A stretch of DNA of 64,000 nt from Lysinibacillus sp. FSL M8-0337 (GCF_038593855.1 NZ_CP151996.1:4216001-4280000), one strand, 5' to 3'; counted from the stretch's first letter, positions 17,042-25,185 are shown. Notes: generated from the sequence alone by a model not told the origin. A program made the numbers and translations.

Positions 17042-18169
17042 TTATCTTACTGCACAGCGGTTCGGGCCAATCTCCATTTCAGTTTGTTCCTCTATAGCTG
17101 GCGTTATTTTCCCCATATTCACTTGACGAATTTCTTGATATGCATTTGGTTGTGGTGGTAAGTTATCTGTCACAATGCTGCGGAATGTTTCAGCATCCTC
17201 AATATTTAAACCATGATTTTCAGCAAATAACTCTCCTAAACGTTTTGCTACAGTACCATCTTCATTTAGCTCATCAATAATCATAAAATGAGCAGGTAGA
17301 ACAACTAAATCGTCCGATAATTCACGGTAACGTTTATAAAGCGTTTCGCGTAAATCACCAACCCAGTCCTCTGCAAGGCCTGCTAAATCAGGACGACCAA
17401 TCGAATCAATAAATAAGATGTCCCCTGTTAATAAATATTTGTTATCTACAACAAACGACGTTGAGCCAATTGTATGACCTGGTGAATAAAGTGCACCTAC
17501 ATCAATTTTTGAAGCACCAATTTGCACCACATTGCCATCTACTAATGGCGTATAATCAAATACAACCTCTTCTGCATCTTTCGGTGGTAAATAATATGTT
17601 GCACCTGTTTGTGCTGCAATATGGCGTCCACCTGAGATATGATCCGCATGTAAATGTGTATCAAAAATGTGCTTAATTTGAACGTTTTTCTCTTTTGCAA
17701 AGTTTGTAAATACATCCGTGAAGCGTACAGCGTCAATTATTGCTGCTTCGCCTTCAGAAATAACCATATAAGATAGACAGCCTTTACCTAAACGAACGAA
17801 TTGGTAAAGCTCACCACCACCTGTTAAATCGCCTACCTTAATCGGTTCTAAATATTCACTCCACGTCTTCATACCACCCTCTAAATAGGCAACAGTACGT
17901 CCAGCATCAGATAGCATCTCTGCCACCATCATTGAAGATCCTTCCTTTGCACAAACGACTAATACATCTTTGTCCGTAGGGATTTTAGGTAAAATTTCTG
18001 CGACACCATCTAATAGCTCAAAATACGGGATATTAAGGTATTCAAATTTATGTCCATCGATTTTCCAATCTTCAAATGCATCTGTATTACGTACATCTAA
18101 AATAAATAATTCTTTGTTTTCGATTACTTTTTTCGCTACTTCTGCAGCGCTCCATTTTAATACTGACAC
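17042..18169 (-). CDS. Rhodanese-persulfide dioxygenase fusion (MBL fold)
   Basis: A 375-aa fusion. Residues 1-110 form a rhodanese domain with active-site Cys73 in [10 protein letters not shown]. Residues 120-375 form an ETHE1-like metallo-beta-lactamase domain with the iron ligands in [12 protein letters not shown] (His172, His174, Asp176, His177), [10 protein letters not shown] and [20 protein letters not shown]1 enzymes oxidise low-molecular-weight persulfides to sulfite; the rhodanese part would form thiosulfate or deliver the persulfide. I place the start at GTG 18169, 8 nt after a GGGGGG site, rather than at the more distant upstream Met. A 10-bp hairpin (18209-18233) precedes the start. 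Domain order (rhodanese first) differs from staphylococcal CstB. Confidence 0.9.
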   Translation of the reverse strand: MSVLKWSAAEVAKKVIENKELFILDVRNTDAFEDWKIDGHKFEYLNIPYFELLDGVAEILPKIPTDKDVLVVCAKEGSSMMVAEMLSDAGRTVAYLEGGMKTWSEYLEPIKVGDLTGGGELYQFVRLGKGCLSYMVISEGEAAIIDAVRFTDVFTNFAKEKNVQIKHIFDTHLHADHISGGRHIAAQTGATYYLPPKDAEEVVFDYTPLVDGNVVQIGASKIDVGALYSPGHTIGSTSFVVDNKYLLTGDILFIDSIGRPDLAGLAEDWVGDLRETLYKRYRELSDDLVVLPAHFMIIDELNEDGTVAKRLGELFAENHGLNIEDAETFRSIVTDNLPPQPNAYQEIRQVNMGKITPAIEEQTEMEIGPNRCAVR

Positions 18170-18208
18170 TTCGTTTACCCCCCAAGGTATTATTTCGTTG
18201 ATTTTTTT

Positions 18209-18233
18209 AGCGGAAAGGACATGCCTCTCCGCT
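18209..18233 (-). other. Hairpin in the leader of the persulfide dioxygenase gene
   Basis: AGCGGAGAGG and CCTTTCCGCT form a 10-bp stem with one G-U pair around CATGT. No T run follows in the gene direction, so it is not a terminator; it could be an mRNA processing or stability element inside the sulfur operon. Confidence 0.45.
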
Positions 18234-18329
18234 TGTTTGTATCTTCTAGTCAAAATGCATTGCACTACCGAATATATTCAGCATTCGGTTATCACTCACG
18301 ATAAGCCATCTACATCTGTTGCAACTTAA

Positions 18330-18725
18330 TTAGAACGTTAATGATGGTGCTGCATCTTTAGCGAATTCTAAGAATGTTACAGCTCCTCCAACCTCAATAC
18401 CGTCTACAAAATCTTCTACTGTTAAGCCCATTACATCCATCGTCATTTGACACGCAATAAATTTAACACCTAATTCTTGTGCCATTTCTACTAATTGCGG
18501 AATAGCAGGTACATTCGCTTTCGCAAAACCTTCTGCAAAATGTTCCGTACCAGCTGGCATTGGTAAAGCATTCATGCCTTGCTTATGAATTAAATTTAAT
18601 CCTTCGAATGTGAAAAAGATTGCTACTTCCTTGTCAGAAGCTGCCGCTGCTGTTGCGATATTGAACACCTTATACGCATCAAAAAGACCACCGTTACTTG
18701 CAATAATTGCTACTTTGTTTGACAT
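18330..18725 (-). CDS. DsrE/DsrF family protein (DrsE_2 type)
   Basis: A 131-aa protein with the DsrE fold: an N-terminal strand KVAIIASNGGLFDAYK and the conserved Cys92 in FIACQMTMDVMGL, followed by a C-terminal GGAVTFLEFA. Such peroxiredoxin-like DsrE2 proteins transfer sulfane sulfur and are commonly encoded with TusA and rhodanese, exactly as here. The ATG at 18725 has GGAGG 8 nt upstream, so the longer in-frame Met at 18740 lies upstream of the ribosome site and is rejected. It lies 16 nt downstream of the TusA-rhodanese gene. Confidence 0.87.
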   Translation of the reverse strand: MSNKVAIIASNGGLFDAYKVFNIATAAAASDKEVAIFFTFEGLNLIHKQGMNALPMPAGTEHFAEGFAKANVPAIPQLVEMAQELGVKFIACQMTMDVMGLTVEDFVDGIEVGGAVTFLEFAKDAAPSLTF

Positions 18726-18741
18726 AATAAATTCCTCCAAT

Positions 18742-19296
18742 TTAAATAGTTTTAATTAATTCGCCCGTCCAAGATGTCATACCTGGTAAGACGTTAAATA
18801 CTTTTGTAAAGCCATTTGCTACTAGCTTTTGTGCAGCTAAATCACTGCGAGCACCTGTACGACAAATCACATAAATTTCAAGATCTTTATCGAGTTCAGA
18901 AAGGCGCTCTTCAAGCTCACCCATTGGAATGGATTTCGCCCCTTCAATGTGACCGAATGCAAACTCCGCTTCTTCACGCACATCGAGGATAAGCCCATCT
19001 TTTCCTACGATTTGTTCCAGCTCAATTGTGGACTCAAACGTTTTTTCATTCGCTGACTCCTGCGCGCATTTACGAATGTAATGCTTAAGCACAGTATCTT
19101 CTTCCACTGTTCCGATATACTGATGCCCTACAGACTCAGCCCAAGCTGCGATATCGGCTTTCGAACCTTTATCTGTAGCTGAAACTTCTAAAATTTGACC
19201 ATCCGCTAATTCAGCCATTGCCTTTTTCGTTTTAACGATTGGCATCGGGCAGGATAGCCCTTTGGCATCTAGTTGAAAATCTGCCTTAATACTCAT
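18742..19296 (-). CDS. TusA-rhodanese fusion protein
   Basis: A 184-aa two-domain protein. Residues 1-77 are TusA-like with Cys16 in GLSCPMPIVKTKKAM; residues 88-184 are a rhodanese with the active loop CRTGARS (Cys145). The fusion would let the rhodanese load its own carrier domain with sulfane sulfur. It begins 13 nt after an inverted repeat that matches CstR-type operators. RBS AGGAGG is placed 5 nt before the ATG. It resembles the staphylococcal CstA idea (TusA and rhodanese in one chain) in content, although similarity was judged only from motifs. Confidence 0.92.
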   Translation of the reverse strand: MSIKADFQLDAKGLSCPMPIVKTKKAMAELADGQILEVSATDKGSKADIAAWAESVGHQYIGTVEEDTVLKHYIRKCAQESANEKTFESTIELEQIVGKDGLILDVREEAEFAFGHIEGAKSIPMGELEERLSELDKDLEIYVICRTGARSDLAAQKLVANGFTKVFNVLPGMTSWTGELIKTI

Positions 19297-19308
19297 AACT
19301 TCCTCCTT

Positions 19309-19324
19309 ATACCTATAAGGGTAT
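19309..19324 (-). promoter_or_regulatory. CstR-type operator upstream of the TusA-rhodanese gene
   Basis: ATACCTATAAGGGTAT, an inverted repeat with the ATACC...GGGTAT arms typical of CsoR/CstR operators, lies 13 nt upstream of the start codon. It shares its arms with the sites at 20046 and 20384. Confidence 0.75.
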
Positions 19325-19373
19325 TATTTTTGCTAAAAAAATATAGAGTAGGGTATGCCCTCACTATAGACTA

Positions 19374-19670
19374 TTACTGTACTTCGCCTTCCCATGCAAG
19401 CATGCCACCAACCATATTTGTTACATCAAAGCCTTGGCTTTCTAAAAATTGTGTAGCACGACCACTGCGAGCACCTGATCTACAAACGATAATATATGAT
19501 TCATTTTTATTTAACTCGTGCATGCGAAACTCAAGTAAGCCAAGTGGCATATTCATCATTCCAGGAATATGTCCAGCCTGCACTTCGTCCACTTCACGAA
19601 CGTCGATTATTTTTAACATCTGTCCATTTGCTAAAGCTTGTTGTACTTCTTTTGCTGAAATTTCCTTCAC
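19374..19670 (-). CDS. Single-domain rhodanese
   Basis: A 98-aa rhodanese with DVREVDEVQAGHIPGMMNMPLG (key: DVRE...GHIPG) and the active-site loop CRSGARSG (Cys63). Rhodaneses move sulfane sulfur from thiosulfate or persulfides to thiol acceptors. The start is GTG at 19670, preceded by GGAGG. It follows the membrane-anchored rhodanese gene by 12 nt, so both are in one transcript. Confidence 0.9.
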   Translation of the reverse strand: MKEISAKEVQQALANGQMLKIIDVREVDEVQAGHIPGMMNMPLGLLEFRMHELNKNESYIIVCRSGARSGRATQFLESQGFDVTNMVGGMLAWEGEVQ

Positions 19671-19682
19671 AATCGTTTCCTC

Positions 19683-20024
19683 CTAATAGGCGCTCATGCC
19701 ACCACGGACATTTGTTACGCGCTCATATCCTAGTTTTTTCAATTGCTTACACGCCTGACTACTACGCATACCACTTTGACAAATAACAACAACTTCCTTA
19801 TCCTTCGGTATTTTATCAAAGCTAGAGCCTAACGGAATATTTTTGAATTGCGGGATGTTGCGACCTTTGTATTCAGCTGGCGTTCGCACATCAATGAATA
19901 CTTTATCTTTATCATTCAGCACATTTTTTAGTTGAGCTGTTGATATGGACTGCACTCCTTTTGCTGGCTTCATACGCCAAACTAAAAACCCAATCACAAT
20001 AGCGATCATAATCCATGCTTCCAA
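19683..20024 (-). CDS. Membrane-anchored rhodanese
   Basis: A 113-aa protein with an N-terminal hydrophobic helix (residues 4-17, IMIAIVIGFLVW) and a rhodanese domain with FIDVRTPAEYKGRNIPQFKNI (key: DVRTPAEY) and active Cys82 in CQSGMRSS. The anchor would hold the sulfurtransferase at the cytoplasmic face of the membrane, close to the TauE exporter or the TsdA-like cytochrome. Start is TTG at 20024 with GGAGG upstream. It is the first gene after a CstR-type operator and follows cstR. Confidence 0.88.
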   Translation of the reverse strand: MEAWIMIAIVIGFLVWRMKPAKGVQSISTAQLKNVLNDKDKVFIDVRTPAEYKGRNIPQFKNIPLGSSFDKIPKDKEVVVICQSGMRSSQACKQLKKLGYERVTNVRGGMSAY

Positions 20025-20045
20025 GTATCACTACCTCCTATCTAT

Positions 20046-20061
20046 ATACTATAATGGGTAT
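20046..20061 (-). promoter_or_regulatory. CstR-type operator upstream of the rhodanese genes
   Basis: ATACTATAATGGGTAT lies between the cstR stop and the start of the membrane rhodanese gene. The arms ATAC...GTAT and the G-run match the other two sites, with one arm weaker. Confidence 0.65.
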
Positions 20062-20068
20062 AATAAAT

Positions 20069-20329
20069 TTATCTACTTTTTACGACCAAATCCATCGCTT
20101 CTTGGATGGCACTATTCATTTTCTCTGAATCCCCATCAGCAGTCGCAACACAATTCAGCAAGTTCTCACTGACAATAACACCTATCGTCCGATCAACTGC
20201 AGAACGCACGGCGGATAGCTGTGTAATCACATCTTTACAACTTTGTTCTTCTTCCATCATGCGTAAAATCCCACGCAATTGGCCTTCCATTCGTTTTACA
20301 CGATTTGCTGTTTTAGCATCGTACGCCAT
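20069..20329 (-). CDS. cstR: CstR-type persulfide-sensing repressor (CsoR family)
   Basis: An 86-aa CsoR/RcnR-family repressor with the RVKRMEGQLRGI helix. Cys31 and Cys60 are present, but residue 56, which in copper-sensing CsoR is the metal-binding His four positions before the second Cys, is Asn. This Cys-Cys pair without His is the signature of CstR, which forms di- or trisulfides between the two cysteines on exposure to sulfane sulfur and leaves the DNA. The downstream genes (rhodaneses, TusA, persulfide dioxygenase, TauE) are the classic CstR regulon. A perfect inverted repeat lies 55 nt upstream, which suggests autoregulation. Confidence 0.9.
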   Translation of the reverse strand: MAYDAKTANRVKRMEGQLRGILRMMEEEQSCKDVITQLSAVRSAVDRTIGVIVSENLLNCVATADGDSEKMNSAIQEAMDLVVKSR

Positions 20330-20383
20330 TATGTGTACGCCTCCCTTCGAATTAAGTGATTCATCTTGCTTACGTGTTTTATA

Positions 20384-20405
20384 TTATACCCCATTAGGTA
20401 TAATG
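20384..20405 (-). promoter_or_regulatory. CstR-type operator upstream of cstR
   Basis: A perfect inverted repeat, ATTATACC-N6-GGTATAAT, with CCATTA in the middle. It is the strongest of the three sites. Confidence 0.8.
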
Positions 20406-20471
20406 TCAACATGAAAGATCTATTTTTTTCTTAAAGCGCTTTGCATATAGATTTTAGAACGCAATGACATG

Positions 20472-20517
20472 AAAAAACTCTGTTACAAGTGCATAAAATG
20501 CAGCTTATAACAGAGTT
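20472..20517 (-). terminator. Terminator after hmp
   Basis: AACTCTGTTA and TAACAGAGTT arms with an inner TGCAT pairing; on the minus strand six T follow. It is 11 nt past the hmp stop. Confidence 0.85.
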
Positions 20518-20527
20518 CATTATAATT

Positions 20528-21694
20528 TTAGTTTGCTAATTGCATGGCAGGTCCAAAGAATTCATAGTGAATTTTTTCATCTTTAATACCAATTTCGTGG
20601 AGATTTTTAATTACCGCCTCCATAAAACCAACAGGACCACAGATATAAACGTCCGTATTATCTGGAATCTGTGCAGCCAATAATTCTTTCGTCAATAACT
20701 TATCCTCATCCGAATAAAGCGCTGTATAGGATGCATTCGGAAGCGCATTTACTTTAGCTTGGATGTCATCACTAAATGCTACTACTTTTTCATTACGTGC
20801 ACATTGGATAAAATGCACTTCATTCACTGCATCATCCTTTAAAGATTGTAGCATACTGTTTAATGGTGTTACGCCGATTCCTCCACTAACAAATGTAATT
20901 GGAGCTGCAGTTTCTTCTAATACAAATAAACCTGCTGGCACACTTACATCTACTAAATCTCCAACTTGTAACACATCGTGAATAAAGTTAGATACTTTGC
21001 CATTTGGTGTATGATCGCTTTCCCGTTTTACTGAAATACGGTAGCCATCCTCAGCACTCGCTTGTGAAAGTGTATATTGGCGGTTTAATAAATATTCTTC
21101 CCCAGGTACTTTGACACGAATACTAATATATTGCCCTGGTTCATATGCCGGAAGTGGCGATCCATCTTCATTCACAAAGTAAATAGAAGTAACAAGGTCA
21201 CTTTCAACTTCTTTTTTAGCTACTTTCAATGGTTTAAACATACGCCATCCACCATTATTTTCAGCTTTTTGATATAGATCTTCTTCTACTTGAATGAAAA
21301 CATCCGCAATAACGCCATATGCTTCAGCCCATGCGTTAATAATATCATCAGTAGCTGCGTCACCAAGCACTTCTTTTATTGCTTTTAGTAAATGTTCCCC
21401 TACAATCGGGTAATGCTCTGGCAAAATTCCTAAACTACGATGCTTATGAGCAATTAACATAACTGCTGGTAAAATAGCTTCTAAATTTTCAATATGAACT
21501 GCTGCTGCATACACGGTATTTGCTAATGCAGTTTGTTGACGGCCTTTTTCTTGGTTTGTGTGGTTAAAAATATTCAGTAATTCTGGATGAGCTTGAAACA
21601 TATTTTTATAAAACGTCTTAGTAATTTCTACCCCATGAACTTCTAATACGGGCACTGTTGCTTTAATAATTTGTACTGTTTCTTGTTTTAACAT
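20528..21694 (-). CDS. hmp: Flavohaemoglobin, nitric oxide dioxygenase
   Basis: A 388-aa flavohaemoprotein. The globin domain (1-140) has the proximal His in [16 protein letters not shown] and the distal Tyr/Gln region [17 protein letters not shown] (key: FYKNMF). A ferredoxin-reductase-type FAD domain (150-255, RQYTLS) and an NAD domain ([20 protein letters not shown]) follow. It oxidises NO to nitrate with NAD(P)H and oxygen. The ATG four codons upstream (21706) lies inside the AAAGGA ribosome site, so I start at 21694. Upstream, TTGTCT-N17-TATTAT is a likely promoter (21753-21781) and a 17-bp NsrR palindrome abuts its -35. Confidence 0.95.
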   Translation of the reverse strand: MLKQETVQIIKATVPVLEVHGVEITKTFYKNMFQAHPELLNIFNHTNQEKGRQQTALANTVYAAAVHIENLEAILPAVMLIAHKHRSLGILPEHYPIVGEHLLKAIKEVLGDAATDDIINAWAEAYGVIADVFIQVEEDLYQKAENNGGWRMFKPLKVAKKEVESDLVTSIYFVNEDGSPLPAYEPGQYISIRVKVPGEEYLLNRQYTLSQASAEDGYRISVKRESDHTPNGKVSNFIHDVLQVGDLVDVSVPAGLFVLEETAAPITFVSGGIGVTPLNSMLQSLKDDAVNEVHFIQCARNEKVVAFSDDIQAKVNALPNASYTALYSDEDKLLTKELLAAQIPDNTDVYICGPVGFMEAVIKNLHEIGIKDEKIHYEFFGPAMQLAN

Positions 21695-21752
21695 ATCGCA
21701 TACCATCCTTTCGTGATTACAATATAACGCTTACAATTCATTAAAGCAATAT

Positions 21753-21781
21753 ATAATATACATCTTTAACAAAATAGACAA
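21753..21781 (-). promoter_or_regulatory. Probable sigma-A promoter of hmp
   Basis: TTGTCT (21776-21781) and TATTAT (21753-21758) on the minus strand are 17 nt apart. The NsrR palindrome begins 6 nt upstream, and the AT-rich ATGTATATTATATA around the -10 resembles a second, weaker NsrR site. Confidence 0.6.
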
Positions 21782-21786
21782 ATTTG

Positions 21787-21803
21787 ATGTATTTGAAATA
21801 CAT
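21787..21803. promoter_or_regulatory. NsrR operator between hmp and nsrR
   Basis: ATGTATTTGAAATACAT, a perfect 8-bp inverted repeat around one G, close to the Bacillus NsrR consensus. It is placed between the divergent genes and can serve both. Confidence 0.82.
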
Positions 21804-21887
21804 GTTTTAAAAAAGCAATGATTTACAATAATTTAAGGTAAAAATGCTATAATTATTGAAGTGAATTACAGAAAGTAGGGTGTTCCA

Positions 21888-22325
21888 ATGCGATTAACTT
21901 TATACACAGATTACTCCCTTCGAACACTCATTTATCTAGGTGCGAAGGAAGAGGGTCAACTATCAACTATTCAAGAAATTTCAGATGCCTATAATATATC
22001 AAAAAACCATTTAATGAAGGTGACACACCAATTAGGGTTGCTTGGTTACATCGAAACGATTCGCGGTCGAGGTGGCGGTATCCGTTTGGCAATCGATCCA
22101 AAGTCCATTACGATTGGTGAAATTGTACGCCATACAGAAGAAGATTTTCATCTTGTTGAGTGTTTCGACAAAGAAAATAACTTGTGTAAAATTGCACCTG
22201 AATGCCAGTTAAAAGGTGTCCTCTATGAGGCATTACAAGCCTATATGGCTGTTCTTGATCGCTATTCTCTTGACGATTTTTTACACTCCAAGGAGAAGTT
22301 AATGGCCTTGTTATTTGGTAAATAA
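21888..22325 (+). CDS. nsrR: NsrR, Rrf2-family nitric-oxide sensor
   Basis: A 145-aa Rrf2 regulator. The winged helix includes LTLYTDYSLRTLIYLG and SKNHLMKVTHQLGLLGYIET (key: NHLMKV), with the RGRGGGIRLA wing. Cys92, Cys100 and Cys106 (VECFDKENNLCKIAPEC) are the three cluster ligands found in NsrR. NsrR binds an Fe-S cluster that reacts with NO and relieves repression of hmp; the gene is divergent from hmp with an NsrR palindrome between. A TATAAT (21848-21853) lies 35 nt upstream of the start. Confidence 0.94.
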   Translation: MRLTLYTDYSLRTLIYLGAKEEGQLSTIQEISDAYNISKNHLMKVTHQLGLLGYIETIRGRGGGIRLAIDPKSITIGEIVRHTEEDFHLVECFDKENNLCKIAPECQLKGVLYEALQAYMAVLDRYSLDDFLHSKEKLMALLFGK

Positions 22326-22363
22326 AAATACCCGCTCAACAATTGTTGGTCGGGTATTTCTTT
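22326..22363 (+). terminator. Terminator after nsrR
   Basis: AATACCCG and CGGGTATT arms with inner AACAATTGTT pairing, followed by TCTTTAT; directly after the stop. Confidence 0.75.
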
Positions 22364-22391
22364 ATGACAGTCTTATTCTAGACATTGCTTT

Positions 22392-23372
22392 TTATAATGC
22401 TTTTGAAAAGACAATCATATCTAATGCTCGTATGCCATTTTCATAAATGGGTTCAGGATACTTACTGAAAAAATTCTTTTCGATGGTATCCATCCGGAAG
22501 CCTGATTTTTGATAAAACGCAATATTGTTAATACTAGAATTTGCTGTGCCAACTAAAATATTTTCATATCCTTGTCCTTTACAAAGGGCAAAAATTTTGT
22601 TCAAAGCTTCCTTCCCAATGCCTTTGCCCTGAAATGCTTCCACAACCGCTATATTTTTCAACTCAATTGTTGCGTCTGACTGTGGAATAAGCAAGGCTGT
22701 GCCTGCCAATTTTTCACCGCATTTAATGGTGTAAAGTTCACCATCATTCATATATTGGCGAACGGTCATTTCACTTTCATCCGCTAGTAATAAATATGGT
22801 AAGTAGCTTTCACGGCTACCTTCCACTTTTTCTATTGTTGTATAATAACGTACAAAATCCACACGTTCAAAAACGTTTAATACGCAAGGTTGCTTTTCCT
22901 TCACTTCTAACCAAGAATGTTCCTGCGGAAACTCTTTTTCTACACCTAGACGAATAAAAGGCAACTTTTCCTGTGCCTTTTGTGAGCGAATATTGATCTT
23001 TCTAGCTCCTGCGAAAACGCGTTCAAGCCCTAAATCAAAAAAAGCAATTTCCAAAATGGCCTTTTTCGCTTCCTCATTGTAGCCTTTTCCCCAAAACTCA
23101 TATCCTAGCCATGACCCTATATGACAACACTTATTTATATGGTCAATAAACATCAATGCTGTGACACCAATGAGTCGACCTTCCTCATTTAGCACAACAC
23201 GAGGAACAGTCTTTCCTTCTTCCTCGTCTACACATTCACGTTTGATAAAATTAATGGTATCTTCCACTTTCCCAGCAGGTAACCCAAGCGCATCCCGAAC
23301 CTGTGGCATTGAAGACAATGCATGCATTGCTTCAGCATATTTTATGTCATGCTTTACTAAAGTTACTGCCAT
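22392..23372 (-). CDS. Tandem GNAT acetyltransferase (two domains)
   Basis: A 326-aa protein with two GNAT domains. The N-terminal one (about 1-170) is of the RimJ/RimL type: GVTALMFIDHINKCCHIGSW, GYEFWGKGYNEEAKKAILEI (key: GKGYNEEA) and RVFAGARKINIRSQK. The C-terminal one (about 185-326) has AVVEAFQGKGIGKEALNKIF (key: QGKGIGKEA), NNIAFYQKSGF and ENGIRALDMIVFSK, like YvbK-type proteins. The first start codon of the open frame overlaps the next gene; ATG 23372 with GGAG 8 nt upstream is chosen. Substrates unknown. Whether this is a true ancestral fusion or a local gene fusion cannot be judged here. Confidence 0.85.
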   Translation of the reverse strand: MAVTLVKHDIKYAEAMHALSSMPQVRDALGLPAGKVEDTINFIKRECVDEEEGKTVPRVVLNEEGRLIGVTALMFIDHINKCCHIGSWLGYEFWGKGYNEEAKKAILEIAFFDLGLERVFAGARKINIRSQKAQEKLPFIRLGVEKEFPQEHSWLEVKEKQPCVLNVFERVDFVRYYTTIEKVEGSRESYLPYLLLADESEMTVRQYMNDGELYTIKCGEKLAGTALLIPQSDATIELKNIAVVEAFQGKGIGKEALNKIFALCKGQGYENILVGTANSSINNIAFYQKSGFRMDTIEKNFFSKYPEPIYENGIRALDMIVFSKAL

Positions 23373-23394
23373 ATTCTTTTCTCCTTTTACGTAT

Positions 23395-23847
23395 TTAGGT
23401 TTTACTATGCCAAACATGCATTGGACTTTTTGCTATATCCTCTACCGGCATATGAATCATGCGAAACACACGTTCTTCATTAATTTTCTGCAAATCTGCA
23501 TAAACCTCACTTGAGCGACTTAAACCAACTGCCAAAGCATCAGCTAGTGAATTAGCATAATAAGCCTTGTCGACACCCGCCATTGCCATTGCACCGAAGC
23601 ACATCGGACAAGGTGCCCCACTTGCATACATAACCGTGCCTCGTAAATCAATAGAACCGAGTTTTTCTTGTGCACGTCTTAAGGCAAGTAGCTCAGCATG
23701 ACCTGTACTATCCGGACGCAAATGCAGTTCATTGACGCCTTCCCCAATGATTTCATCGCCCTTTACCAAGACAGCTCCAAATGGCTGACCGCCCTGTGCT
23801 ATATTTTGAAGAGCAAGCTCCACTGCTCGCTCCATCCATTGATTCAT
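23395..23847 (-). CDS. Nucleoside/guanine deaminase (cytidine deaminase fold)
   Basis: A 150-aa zinc deaminase with the ligands HAE (in STGHAELLALRRA) and PCPMC (in YASGAPCPMCFGAMAMAG) and a C-terminal tail with MHVW typical of guanine deaminases of the GuaD type in Bacillus. It hydrolyses an amino group of a purine base, most likely guanine to xanthine. The start has GGGGGAG 5 nt upstream. It precedes the double GNAT gene by 22 nt, so these are probably co-transcribed. Confidence 0.85.
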   Translation of the reverse strand: MNQWMERAVELALQNIAQGGQPFGAVLVKGDEIIGEGVNELHLRPDSTGHAELLALRRAQEKLGSIDLRGTVMYASGAPCPMCFGAMAMAGVDKAYYANSLADALAVGLSRSSEVYADLQKINEERVFRMIHMPVEDIAKSPMHVWHSKT

Positions 23848-23865
23848 ATATACTCCCCCTGATAT

Positions 23866-24243
23866 TTAATTATACGTAAGTTGCCACGATACACCGAAAC
23901 GATCCTGAATCCAAGCAAACTGCTTAGAGAACCCATAGTTATTTAACGGCATTAACGCTTGTCCACCATCCACTATTTGTGCAACTAAACTCTCGATTTC
24001 TTCTATCGTCTCACACGCCAAAAAGATGGATATTGATGGAGTAAAGGAAAAGGCATGCTTAATTGAACTGTCATTCATCATAATTTTCAGACCTTTTAAA
24101 TCGATTTCAGCCATTGCAATCTGTTGTGTGTCCTCCACATACGTTAAGTTTTCAATTGTTAACTCTGGGAACCATTGCTTATATTGCAAAATAGCCTCAT
24201 GCGCCTGTCCTTGGAACATTAAAAATGTAGTAGCACTTTTCAT
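23866..24243 (-). CDS. VOC family protein (PhnB/3-demethylubiquinone-methyltransferase-like)
   Basis: A 125-aa glyoxalase/VOC-fold protein of the PF06983 group: FLMFQGQAHEAILQYKQWFP near the N-terminus (key: FQGQAHEAI), IFLACETIEEIESLV in the middle and the end KQFAWIQDRFGVSWQL. Members of this group bind small ligands and have no assured reaction. Its ATG overlaps the TGA of the preceding DUF1801 gene by 4 nt, so the two are translationally coupled. Confidence 0.85.
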   Translation of the reverse strand: MKSATTFLMFQGQAHEAILQYKQWFPELTIENLTYVEDTQQIAMAEIDLKGLKIMMNDSSIKHAFSFTPSISIFLACETIEEIESLVAQIVDGGQALMPLNNYGFSKQFAWIQDRFGVSWQLTYN

Positions 24244-24674
24244 TTATTCAACTCTCCCTCGTATCTAGTAACCCATTGTGCAGGGGTCATTTTGGAAACA
24301 AGTTCTCCAATCAAATCATATGGAATATTTTTTGTACTCGTAAAACGAATACAGCTTTTCCCCATATTTAGCTTAGTTGGTACACGCTTAGCATACTCCT
24401 CTTGAAACCAAGATAATAAAGCGTTATCTGCATAAATACCCATATGATAAACTGCTATATGTCGCTTTTGCGCTGCTAAGCTAATAAATGGTAGTGGTGT
24501 ATTAGGTGTTACATGATAACCTTTAGGATATGACGATAACGGCACTACATAACTAATCATGTCGTAAGTCATTGTTTGTTCAAAGCCATCAGGAATATTC
24601 GTTGCTACTATGTCCGCAAGCTTTGCAAAACTATCTCGCCATTTTTCATCTACTTGTTCGATATATGCATGCAT
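24240..24674 (-). CDS. DUF1801 family protein
   Basis: A 144-aa protein matching DUF1801 (YdhG-like): DKWRDSF-type N-terminus, FEQTMTYDMISYVVP, PLPFISLAAQKRHIAVYHMG (key: KRHIAVYHMG) and GKSCIRFTSTKNIP. The fold resembles iron-chaperone frataxin-like proteins; no reaction is known. It is first in a coupled pair with the VOC gene. RBS GGGGGAA lies ahead of the ATG. Confidence 0.85.
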   Translation of the reverse strand: MHAYIEQVDEKWRDSFAKLADIVATNIPDGFEQTMTYDMISYVVPLSSYPKGYHVTPNTPLPFISLAAQKRHIAVYHMGIYADNALLSWFQEEYAKRVPTKLNMGKSCIRFTSTKNIPYDLIGELVSKMTPAQWVTRYEGELNK

Positions 24675-24812
24675 GAAATTCCCCCACTTTTTAATATTTT
24701 GATTCTAGAACGAATTAAAAATATTCCTTAATAGTAGTATGAAGCTTATTAGTTGGCAATAGTGACAGTGTCATTGCTACAACAATCGACAAAAGTTTCA
24801 CGGTATGTAGCT

Positions 24813-25119
24813 TTTACCCCGAAAACCTTCTGCTCAACCATTGGCCTTTTCGGTAGTGTTCCTTCGTCTTAAAACCAGCCCTTGTGATTTCACGCAATCC
24901 GCTAAACGAGCTAGCCGTGTCTCTTGCTTTTTCGCACTATAAATGTATCGTGCCCAATCTTTTTGATATCCTGGCGTTAGCGCGTCATAAAAAGCTACAT
25001 CATTTGGATTTTCTATCAGTATAGCGCGCAACAAAGGGACCATACGTTCATAGTCTCTTACACATTGGATCCTTACTGTCTTTTTCTTTGCTCTTCCGTC
25101 TTATGCAAAATGTCAGCAT
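24813..25119 (-). pseudogene. Decayed YdeI/OmdA-like gene
   Basis: A 69-aa open frame (24834-25043) encodes VAFYDALTPGYQKDWARYIY and SAKKQETRLARL, the C-terminal signature of the YdeI/OmpD-associated family. The homologous-looking sequence goes on beyond both ends in other frames: upstream DGRAKKKTVRIQCVRDYER is in frame but ends at a stop, with a start and RBS (AGAAGG, ATG 25119) one frame away; downstream AGFKTKEHYRKGQ lies in another frame. Two frameshifts are the simplest reading, so this is a relic. End positions are approximate. Confidence 0.6.
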
Positions 25120-25185
25120 CCTTCTATTATGTACCCTAAATTTATCACAAAATATTAAAATTAACTCCTATTGTCCAAAATATGT

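Noticed and set aside
20069-20329. Copper-sensing CsoR
   Set aside because: The metal-binding His is replaced by Asn56, only the two Cys remain, and the neighbours are sulfur genes, not copper exporters.
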